Below are positions 1-4,622 of a stretch of 6,402 nt of DNA, in pieces. The notes under the pieces are model-generated. The model saw nothing but the letters and a program-made list of their open reading frames with translations, did not search any database and was not told the origin of the DNA. Origin of the DNA: JABWCE01 sp964355045 (GTDB taxonomy: Bacteria; Bacteroidota; Bacteroidia; NS11-12g; UBA9320). A program made the translations under genes and the position numbers. The stretch lies in the NCBI GenBank assembly GCA_964355045.1, contig CAYHCM010000183.1:1-6402 (forward strand). Reading direction: 5' to 3'. Numbering within the stretch: position 1 is the first letter of the stretch; every line of letters begins with the position of its first letter.

Positions 1-312
1 AAGTATCTTCTAAAACTCTCTCCAAAGAAGATGAAAGCAGAGTTAGTTTCTTTAGGTTGGGAACAAGATAAGTTTCAGCATAAACAATTCTCTAATGCGT
101 ATGTTGACGAAAAAGGAAATCCGAATAATTTTAATGCAGAAGAAAATACTGTTAAGATTAGTAGGATTGAATTGGAAGAAGAGTTGGTTTTAAATGGGGT
201 AATTTTAGACCAATATCAACAAAATGTTTCATATGTAATTTATTTTTATTTTTTAGTCATCGGTCATATGGAATACCCATATTTCAGGAGTAGTTGGTAT
301 GAAAACGTCTAA
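1..312 (+). CDS. Hypothetical protein, 5' end outside window
   Basis: The frame is open from the first base of the window to a TAA at 310-312, so the ATG at 31 is probably internal and the true start lies upstream. I do not recognise the family. The first 75 or so residues look like real protein: mixed charged and hydrophobic, with segments such as LVSLGWEQDKF and ENTVKISRIELEEEL. The last 28 or so residues are rich in Tyr and Phe, are encoded by very AT-rich DNA, and overlap the start and ribosome-binding site of the next gene by 14 bases, so the natural C-terminus may have been lost or the frame may run on by chance. It precedes a HicA-like toxin on the same strand, but nothing visible resembles HicB, so a role as antitoxin is not supported. 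Confidence 0.35.
   Translation, partial: KYLLKLSPKKMKAELVSLGWEQDKFQHKQFSNAYVDEKGNPNNFNAEENTVKISRIELEEELVLNGVILDQYQQNVSYVIYFYFLVIGHMEYPYFRSSWYENV
286..290 (+). promoter_or_regulatory. Ribosome-binding site of the HicA-like gene
   Basis: AGGAG sits 8 bases before the ATG at 299. It is one of the few clear Shine-Dalgarno signals in the window and supports that ATG as the start of the HicA-like gene. It lies inside the tail of the upstream ORF, so translation of the two could be coupled. Confidence 0.5.
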
Positions 313-523
313 TGGGTATTTCCGAGCCTTTTTAAAAACTATGGGGTATAGCTATGCAAGAACAGTAGCAAGTCATGAACACTGGATTAAAAAAGGTATA
401 TATCGAACTATAACTTTTCAAGGGGCTGATAAAGACATTCCGGGATTACATTTAAAAACGAATTGTAAAACAATGGGCTGTACACTAAAGGATTTATACG
501 ATTGGGCGGCAGTTAATTGCTAA
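299..523 (+). CDS. HicA-like mRNA interferase toxin (orphan)
   Basis: This is a 74-residue protein with the layout of the HicA family, small RNases with a double-stranded-RNA-binding fold that cleave mRNA and are normally neutralised by HicB. An N-terminal helix (residues 7-16) is followed by a Gly-Tyr turn and then SHEHW at 25-29, the family's Ser-His-x-His region, where the first His is the catalytic residue in characterised HicA proteins (H26 here). A beta segment around RTITF (36-40) leads to KDIPGLHLKTNCKTMG (45-60), matching the usual K-x-[LI]-x-x-G-x-L...G helix. The start is set by AGGAG at 286-290. No HicB lies on either side: upstream is an unrelated partial ORF, and downstream is a repeat-filled spacer. 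The only HicB-like sequence in the window is a frameshifted gene about 3 kb away on the other strand. It may be a leftover of a decayed pair or use an unrecognised antitoxin. Assignment is by motif, without a profile search. Confidence 0.66.
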   Translation: MKTSNGYFRAFLKTMGYSYARTVASHEHWIKKGIYRTITFQGADKDIPGLHLKTNCKTMGCTLKDLYDWAAVNC

Positions 524-565
524 TAAAAGGATACACTTATCAGGCTGTGTAGCACCAGCAGAAAC

Positions 566-612
566 AAATTTAAGTTTTCGTTTGGTGGGATACCAACCGA
601 AAAAAAAAATTT
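566..612. repeat. 47-bp imperfect palindrome in gene-free spacer
   Basis: The two arms (566-586 and 592-612) pair at 17 of 21 positions around the 5-base loop GGGAT. From the loop outward there are five pairs (TTGGT/ACCAA), a T-C mismatch, six pairs (TTTTCG/CGAAAA), a three-base internal loop and six AT pairs. The outer right arm is an A-run, so on the + strand no T-tract follows the stem, and it does not look like an intrinsic terminator for either neighbour. A smaller bulged hairpin, GCTGTG with CACCAGC, lies just before it at 544-559. Together they suggest a structured intergenic repeat of REP or MITE type. Copy number in the genome is unknown. Confidence 0.6.
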
Positions 613-659
613 CCTATTCGTGAATCAGGGCGGAGGAGATATATGTTAATTTGTTGACG

Positions 660-703
660 GTCCGAGTTAAAAACTCGAACCAGCCCTAAGGGCAAACTCG
701 GAC
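660..703. repeat. REP-like nested hairpin element
   Basis: A perfect 9-bp inverted repeat, GTCCGAGTT (660-668) with AACTCGGAC (695-703), encloses a second hairpin GCCC-TAA-GGGC (683-693). A competing local hairpin, CGAGTT-AAA-AACTCG (663-677), reuses the left arm, so two folds exclude each other. The 60 bases from 661 hold 34 G or C, against 10 of 60 at 2521-2580, so this DNA is foreign in composition to its neighbours. It lies 20 bases past the stop of the minus-strand HEPN-like gene and could end or protect that transcript. No T-tract follows the stem, so a classical intrinsic terminator is doubtful. The direct repeat GGAGGAG at 632-638 and 713-719 brackets the element. Shape and location resemble REP palindromes linked to RAYT transposases, but no transposase is present here. 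Confidence 0.55.
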
Positions 704-723
704 TAACCGGGGGGAGGAGCACT

Positions 724-1188
724 TTAATTTCCTTCCTTTATTAATTTTCGAATATTCATTATAATGTATATTACTTTTATGTTTAACTCCTCAATAGTTT
801 TTATAGTTTCCTCTATATCTGAATGAATTATTTCATGTCCAATAAACTTCTGCATTTTATAAGATTCTGATAAAGATATTATTTCTTGAATTCCATTCAC
901 GTCATTAATAATTGAGTGCATTATATCATTTCGTTTTTCTCTGACTTCATGAATAGAATTGCAAAATTCTATAGTTTGAAATTGACTATCCTCGTCTTTT
1001 ATTTTTTCTTTAGTATAGGCAATGATTTTATCTATTAACTTTTTAATATTCTTCTCCTGTAAAATCTGAAATCCGGATTTAGAAGATATGCCAAAGGAAT
1101 TAAATAAATAGGCTGAAAAAAATTCAAGATTATTAAACTCTACTGATAACTCGCCTATTAACTCGAAGGTTCTTTTATTTGTATGCAA
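724..1188 (-). CDS. HEPN-like small protein, putative RNase
   Basis: This is a 154-residue, mostly helical, lysine- and isoleucine-rich soluble protein. VREKRNDIMHS at 82-92 contains R86-N87-x3-H91, the catalytic RN-x3-H motif of HEPN ribonucleases (an R-x4-6-H motif) found in many toxins, Abi proteins and CRISPR effectors. The N-terminal helix pattern (ELSVEFNNLEFFSAYLF, 13-29) is typical of HEPN-type 'RN...H' proteins, where an early helix packs against the motif helix. The RNase assignment is inference from this motif; overall similarity was not tested. The start is uncertain. The first residue is a TTG at 1186-1188 directly preceded in frame by a TAA stop, there is no Shine-Dalgarno sequence, and the next in-frame ATG is only at residue 90. 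It follows the Mrr-type nuclease gene after 56 bases on the same strand and is probably the last gene of that operon. REP-like hairpins follow its stop codon. Confidence 0.6.
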   Translation of the reverse strand: MHTNKRTFELIGELSVEFNNLEFFSAYLFNSFGISSKSGFQILQEKNIKKLIDKIIAYTKEKIKDEDSQFQTIEFCNSIHEVREKRNDIMHSIINDVNGIQEIISLSESYKMQKFIGHEIIHSDIEETIKTIEELNIKVIYIIMNIRKLIKEGN

Positions 1189-1244
1189 TTATAAGTAATT
1201 ATTATATGCTAAATTTTGGTTTCTAAGTAAAGTTGATATTGATT

Positions 1245-2768
1245 TTATTGCATTAGTCGTCTCGCTTCTGCAATATCAATTTTGGCTTTGTGTCCATGTT
1301 TTTCTAATAAATAAAGCAAGTTAGCTCCATTCATCAGAGTTAATGGTTTGCCTTTTACAAACTCATAGGCATCCGGCCCATAATCTGCTGTGGTTACAAG
1401 AATTCCTTTGTTGGCACCTTCATTCATTACTGTTCCATATAAATCTCTAACAGCGGAAACGCCAACCGTATTAGTATATCGTTTAGCCTGAATAATTATT
1501 TTTCCTCCTCGTATTGGGTCAGGGTCAAAGGCAATGGCATCTACTCCTCCGTCACGGCTTGCTTGGGTTACTTTTACTTCACCACCATTGCTGCTAAACT
1601 CCTTACCAAAAACTTCCCGTATTAAATGTTCAAAATCTTCCCAATCCATAGCTGCCAAGTTGGTGGAATCATCCATATTATCGGCAACATCATAATGACT
1701 GGTAAACCGTTTGTCGTTTTTGCTTATTTGCATTATAGGTTGGATAGGTATCATACCACTTAATCTACTACTTCCAACTCCTTTAAGATTTTTGAAACAT
1801 ATTTTAGGGTCAACATGCCGAAGGTCAATATCCAAAAACTCAGATTTTTTAACCTGAATTGATAAAATACAATTGTTAACTTTCTTGCCAGTTGCCTTAT
1901 TTATTGCATTCACCCAGCCATTAAATGAAATGGCATCAATGGCATCTATTTTATCCGCTGTAAAAAGTTCGTAAATCGTTCTTAATGTCACGTTGTACAA
2001 AGTATTCTCAAATATTTTTTGCATTTGAGTTTCAGAAGCATAATATTCCCTTAATTTATAACTTACCTTTTTTATTTCCTTTAATGTTGGAAAATCTTCC
2101 AGAGCCGGCAATGTATATTCTACAATTAATATTTTTGTATCTGGTTTGTAGTCAATTTCAAAAGTTTTTGGAAAAAAATCGGGATATAAGGATTGATTTA
2201 AAACCAAACTACAATATTCACTTATTGTCCGTAGTTCTCTATTTTCATAACCAGTTTTTATTCTTTGAAAATGTTCTTTGTGTTTTTTTTCTTTTAAAAT
2301 TGATTCAGCCTTTTCAATTCCCCATTTTTTAAATGCATCAGAATCTATTTGTTTATATTTTTGCTTTTTGAATTCATAACATTCTATATAATACTTCGAC
2401 TCTCTATCCCAGTCCCAGCAAGTTGATTGTTGAGTTAAATAAATATCTAATGTACTTTGCGGTTTTGGATTATCAAAATCCGATTTAGCCTTATAGCTTT
2501 CAAAATCAAGAGTAATATCACTTTCTAAATAATGTATTAAAATTGTATCTAATTCCTTAAATAATTCAACTTGTTTTTTTAGATATTCTTCTTTAAATTG
2601 ATAAATGCAAACATTTATTAAAGATTCTAAACTACGACCATTGGATTTTGTTTTTGTACAAACAACTTTTATTTCATTCAAACCCTTGTGCTTAATATAT
2701 GCTCCATAGAGCATTACTGATTCGAATTCTTGTTCATAATATTCTATTTCAATTAAGTTATCTTCCAT
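1245..2768 (-). CDS. Mrr-type restriction endonuclease with large N-terminal domain
   Basis: This is a 507-residue protein. The C-terminal part (about 370-490) is a clear Mrr catalytic domain of the PD-(D/E)xK nuclease superfamily. MDWEDFEHLIREVFG (374-388) supplies the helix with an acidic residue, SRDGGVDAIAFD (404-415) the catalytic Asp (D410), and IIIQAKRY (424-431) the Q-x-K element (Q427, K429). VSAVRDLYGTVMNEGANKGI (437-456) and the following LVTT segment match the highly conserved second half of the domain. Family members cut DNA, several of them only when it carries modified bases. Residues 200-350 (for example ILIVEYTLPALEDFP) resemble the region found before the Mrr domain in long 'restriction endonuclease' proteins of Actinobacteria, recalled from memory. 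Residues 1-195 are highly charged, helical and unrecognised, and may recognise a target or partner. No methyltransferase gene is in the window, which fits a modification-dependent or abortive enzyme. The start ATG at 2768 lies 15 bases after the preceding gene and has no Shine-Dalgarno sequence. Confidence 0.88.
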   Translation of the reverse strand: MEDNLIEIEYYEQEFESVMLYGAYIKHKGLNEIKVVCTKTKSNGRSLESLINVCIYQFKEEYLKKQVELFKELDTILIHYLESDITLDFESYKAKSDFDNPKPQSTLDIYLTQQSTCWDWDRESKYYIECYEFKKQKYKQIDSDAFKKWGIEKAESILKEKKHKEHFQRIKTGYENRELRTISEYCSLVLNQSLYPDFFPKTFEIDYKPDTKILIVEYTLPALEDFPTLKEIKKVSYKLREYYASETQMQKIFENTLYNVTLRTIYELFTADKIDAIDAISFNGWVNAINKATGKKVNNCILSIQVKKSEFLDIDLRHVDPKICFKNLKGVGSSRLSGMIPIQPIMQISKNDKRFTSHYDVADNMDDSTNLAAMDWEDFEHLIREVFGKEFSSNGGEVKVTQASRDGGVDAIAFDPDPIRGGKIIIQAKRYTNTVGVSAVRDLYGTVMNEGANKGILVTTADYGPDAYEFVKGKPLTLMNGANLLYLLEKHGHKAKIDIAEARRLMQ

Positions 2769-2783
2769 TTATCAATTTAATTT

Positions 2784-3347
2784 TTATTTTTTCTTTCGAA
2801 TTGTATTTAAATCATTACCGGATTTATTTGTGATTTGATTGCTAGAGATTTTATTAACTAAGCTATCAATCGTTTTTTGAAGCTTTTTTCGACTCATTTC
2901 ATTTTTATTTAAATTACGAAATTGGAAAAAATTAAGTCCGATTGAAGTTATTAATAAAATAATATATAAAGGCTTAATTACAACTTCAAATTTTTTAATA
3001 ATCCTGTCTAAAATTTTATCACATTTATCCTGCTTTTTCAATTTCTCTTGTCGATGATATTCATTTTTAAAGCTGTCAAATGATTCAGCACCAATATTAA
3101 ATCTTTGGTTCCAAATATATTCTTCTCCATTATTGAACTGAGTTTCAGTTAAGCCATTTTTTGCTAGGGTTTCTGCAAAACAATAATATAAAATTTTATC
3201 ATCGCCCCATTTATCTTTACAATATACCCCAATTTTTAAAAATCCTGAATGATTTTTAATCATAAACTCAGACTTTAAAAAGTTGAATAATTCGTCTAAC
3301 TTTTCTATCTCAACTTCTGAAAGGTTTGGAAGTTTAATATCACTCAT
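2784..3347 (-). CDS. Single-pass membrane protein of unknown family
   Basis: From the ATG at 3347 this gives 187 residues. I do not recognise the family. A soluble N-terminal part (1-120) with helices and a few Trp and Tyr residues is followed by a Lys-rich stretch and one hydrophobic segment (about 126-143, PLYIILLITSIGLNFFQF). A basic, helical, possibly coiled C-terminal tail of about 45 residues ends in RKKK. There is no N-terminal signal peptide, so the N-terminal domain is probably cytoplasmic. The frame also stays open upstream, with a TTG at 3398 that would add 17 residues. That TTG forms the last three bases of a TATATTTG promoter box, so a transcript from there could not include it, and I prefer the ATG. 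It ends 15 bases before the Mrr-type nuclease gene, a spacing that implies co-transcription. A membrane-anchored partner or effector of the nuclease is a reasonable but untested idea. Confidence 0.6.
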   Translation of the reverse strand: MSDIKLPNLSEVEIEKLDELFNFLKSEFMIKNHSGFLKIGVYCKDKWGDDKILYYCFAETLAKNGLTETQFNNGEEYIWNQRFNIGAESFDSFKNEYHRQEKLKKQDKCDKILDRIIKKFEVVIKPLYIILLITSIGLNFFQFRNLNKNEMSRKKLQKTIDSLVNKISSNQITNKSGNDLNTIRKKK

Positions 3348-3395
3348 TTTATTAATTGTATCATACAAAAAGTTTTGGAAACACAAAACATTATT

Positions 3396-3403
3396 CAAAT
3401 ATA
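3396..3403 (-). promoter_or_regulatory. Candidate -7 box for the three-gene operon
   Basis: On the minus strand this reads TATATTTG, an exact match to the Bacteroidota -7 consensus TAnnTTTG. Transcription would begin a few bases further on, leaving a leader of about 45-50 bases before the ATG at 3347. No good TTTG is visible at the expected -33 spacing, so support rests on the -7 box and its position. Confidence 0.4.
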
Positions 3404-3461
3404 TGTCACTTATGGCATAATCATTAGTATAACGGTGCTTGTGATTTTTATAATCATATTT

Positions 3462-3637
3462 TTAGTTCAGAAAATATTCCTCCTGTGCTTCAATTAATTT
3501 TTTAGCTACATCCTTAGCTATTTCAATAGTTTCAGATATGGTTCTTCCCTGCACTAAAAGACCTGAACGTCATCAGAAGTGGCGAGATAAAAACCTTCAG
3601 GCAGTTTCTCAATATGTAAGTTTACTATTTTTTCCAT
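3462..3637 (-). pseudogene. HicB-like antitoxin gene broken by a 1-nt frameshift
   Basis: From the ATG at 3637 the minus strand reads MEKIVNLHIEKLPEGFYLAT and then SDDVQ before hitting TAG at 3554-3556 after 27 codons. Shifting frame by one base at the GG of 3562-3563 gives GLLVQGRTISETIEIAKDVA and then KKLIEAQ, ending at a TAA at 3462-3464. Joined, the two halves give a 58-residue protein with the pattern of short HicB-family antitoxins (LHIEKLPEG-x-YLATSDD-x-QGL-x-x-QGRT). Family members have a Gly after the Gln, so GGG reduced to GG is the simplest explanation. The total of 176 bases is one short of a multiple of three. Alternatives are a sequencing error, or -1 slippage on CTTTTAG, which would restore the frame with the same length. 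No HicA follows; the next gene downstream is the membrane protein. Confidence 0.72.
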
Positions 3638-3648
3638 TATTTCTTTTT

Positions 3649-3656
3649 CAAATATA
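3649..3656 (-). promoter_or_regulatory. Candidate -7 box of the HicB-like gene
   Basis: The minus strand reads TATATTTG, matching TAnnTTTG, 11 bases before the ATG at 3637. The leader would be only about 6-9 bases long and has no Shine-Dalgarno sequence. There is no -33 TTTG at the usual 19-21 base spacing; the nearest is about 10 bases away. Confidence 0.35.
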
Positions 3657-3703
3657 AAACTTCTTACAAAATTTAAGATAGTTTAATTTTTATTTTATAA
3701 AAC

Positions 3704-3870
3704 CATCCCCCAACCCTCATTCTATAAAATCGTGACTGGCTCTTTGCCATTTCACAATCCACCAAACAAGCGGAACTTCATTCGGCATCAAACCTTCAAG
3801 GTTTTCTCACCAGAATTCAGAATTAATAAAATAAAATATACTTTCTACAACCGAAACCTTGAAGGTTTTT
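3704..3870. repeat. 167-bp direct repeat, left copy
   Basis: This copy aligns with 4458-4624 without a single gap at a constant offset of 754. By hand count 127 of 167 positions are identical (76%). Both ends are well conserved (CATCCCCCAA at the left, GGTTTTT at the right). The copy fills most of the spacer between the divergent HicB-like gene and the antitoxin gene, where no terminator is needed, so it is more likely a mobile or duplicated intergenic element than a functional terminator. The rest of the 3638-3938 spacer holds only the two promoter boxes listed separately. Confidence 0.75.
3790..3868. repeat. Inverted repeat inside the left 167-bp copy
   Basis: AAACCTTCAAGGTTT (3790-3804) is the perfect reverse complement of AAACCTTGAAGGTTT (3854-3868), and T3805 with G3853 adds a wobble pair. 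Each arm is also a palindrome by itself (7-bp stem around one base), so each can fold alone or the two can pair over a loop of about 47 bases. Confidence 0.75.
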
Positions 3871-3926
3871 AGAAACAACATTTCCAATTTCCAATTTCAA
3901 TTCACAAACAATTTAACAAAAATAAA

Positions 3927-3934
3927 TAACTTTG
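3927..3934 (+). promoter_or_regulatory. Candidate -7 box of the toxin-antitoxin operon
   Basis: TAACTTTG matches TAnnTTTG exactly and ends only 4 bases before the antitoxin ATG at 3939. With usual Bacteroidota spacing the transcript would begin at or within a few bases of the ATG, that is, be leaderless or nearly so. No Shine-Dalgarno sequence is present, which agrees. A matching -33 TTTG is not evident. Confidence 0.45.
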
Positions 3935-3938
3935 TAAA

Positions 3939-4166
3939 ATGAAAACCCTAACCATACAAATACCCAATGCTAAAACCGATAAATTGGTAAAAGAATTTTT
4001 AGCTACACATGGCATATCACTAAGCCGTGGTTTGGAATCTGACTCAACAGAAGCTGGATATGAAGCAAAAGTGGAACGCAATATGGTAAAAATGATGATG
4101 AAAGCCACTCCGGAAGATTTAAAGCCCGTGAGCCGTGAAACTATTATGAAAAAATTGGGTCGCTGA
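3939..4166 (+). CDS. Antitoxin of a RelE-type toxin-antitoxin pair
   Basis: This is a 75-residue protein encoded directly before, and overlapping by one base, a RelE-family toxin gene, which is the classic antitoxin position. MKTLTIQIPN at the N-terminus is a beta-strand of the kind that starts many small DNA-binding or dimerising antitoxins, followed by a helix (KLVKEFLATHG). The C-terminal half (from about residue 40) is charged, Met- and Lys-rich and likely disordered until it wraps around the toxin. The segment VSRETIMKKLGR ends the protein. I cannot place it in RelB, Phd or a ribbon-helix-helix family with certainty. It probably represses its own promoter, as such antitoxins do. There is no plausible alternative start nearby. 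Confidence 0.75.
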   Translation: MKTLTIQIPNAKTDKLVKEFLATHGISLSRGLESDSTEAGYEAKVERNMVKMMMKATPEDLKPVSRETIMKKLGR

Positions 4167-4435
4167 TGGAAGTGATTTTTACAACCATCTTTAATAAAGA
4201 CCTCGATGGTTTTAAAAGAAACAAACCGGTACAAAATGATATATTTGATGTCATTGAAAATATGGAAGAGGCCGAAAATCTTGGTGAGATTCGGGAACTA
4301 AAAATGCTTACCCGTTCCAAAAATTGTTATCGGGTAAGGATTGGTAAATATCGGATTTGTTTTCGGTTTTTTCGGGGTAAAATAAAATTGCACAGGGTTG
4401 GTCACAGAGATATAATTTACAAGTGGTTTCCATAA
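4166..4435 (+). CDS. RelE/ParE-family toxin
   Basis: This is an 89-residue protein with the compact RelE fold pattern: N-terminal strand MEVIFTTIF, two helices (about 11-35), then a three-strand sheet. YRVRIGKYRICFRF at 55-68 is the family hallmark (Y-R-[VI]-R-x-G-x-Y-R-[IV]-x-[FY]), and VGHRDIIYKWFP at 78-89 is the typical C-terminal strand. R58, K61, R63, R81 and Y85 sit where RelE-type mRNA interferases carry basic and Tyr catalytic residues; alignment by eye only. RelE members cut mRNA in the ribosomal A site, ParE members poison gyrase, and the sequence alone favours the RelE side. Stop and start overlap as TGATG (4164-4168), so translation is coupled to the antitoxin. Length is complete for the family. 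Confidence 0.88.
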   Translation: MEVIFTTIFNKDLDGFKRNKPVQNDIFDVIENMEEAENLGEIRELKMLTRSKNCYRVRIGKYRICFRFFRGKIKLHRVGHRDIIYKWFP

Positions 4436-4543
4436 TGGAGTGTTTAAATCTCGAAAACATCCCCCAAACCTACCGATGAAAAATCGGGACAGGATCTTCG
4501 CCATTTCTCAAGCCACCTCACAAAAGAGATTTCATTCGCTATT

Positions 4544-4622
4544 AAACCTTCGAGGTTTTCTTACCAAAATGCAGAATTAATTATATACAGCAGGTTTTCG
4601 ACAAACAAAACCTCGAAGGTTT
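4544..4622. repeat. Inverted repeat inside the right 167-bp copy
   Basis: AAACCTTCGAGGTTTT (4544-4559) and AAAACCTCGAAGGTTT (4607-4622) are perfect reverse complements over 16 bp. Compared with the left copy, G4552 pairs with C4614 where A3798 pairs with T3860, so both halves of one base pair changed together. Confidence 0.75.

Noticed and set aside
579..612. Stem followed by a run of ten A, as a possible terminator
   Set aside because: On the + strand the tract is A, not T. On the minus strand the T-run comes before the stem, not after it. It is better explained as an arm of the palindrome.
643..657. Mini-ORF ATG TTA ATT TGT TGA with GGAGGAG four bases upstream, followed by competing hairpins, as in an attenuator leader
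   Set aside because: No + strand gene follows; the next gene is on the minus strand and converges on it. The peptide has no run of a regulating amino acid.
653..706. Integron attC-like site (GTTGAC ... CTAAC around hairpins)
   Set aside because: The core sites do not match RYYYAAC and GTTRRRY in the required positions, and there is no integrase or cassette array.
1985..2332. Open frame of 115 codons on the + strand
   Set aside because: It is fully antisense to the Mrr-type nuclease gene, Phe/Leu/Ile-rich as expected from the complement of Lys/Glu-rich AT-rich coding sequence, and shows no family features.
3396..3464. HicA toxin gene immediately downstream of the broken HicB-like gene
   Set aside because: No minus-strand frame here shows the Ser-His-x-His or Lys...Gly pattern of HicA. 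The open frame has no ATG and leads into the membrane-protein gene.
3902..4234. Open frame of 110 codons on the minus strand
   Set aside because: It is antisense to the antitoxin and the start of the toxin, both of which are convincing genes.
4298..4504. Open frame of 68 codons on the minus strand
   Set aside because: It is antisense to the conserved C-terminal half of the RelE-type toxin and runs into the direct repeat.
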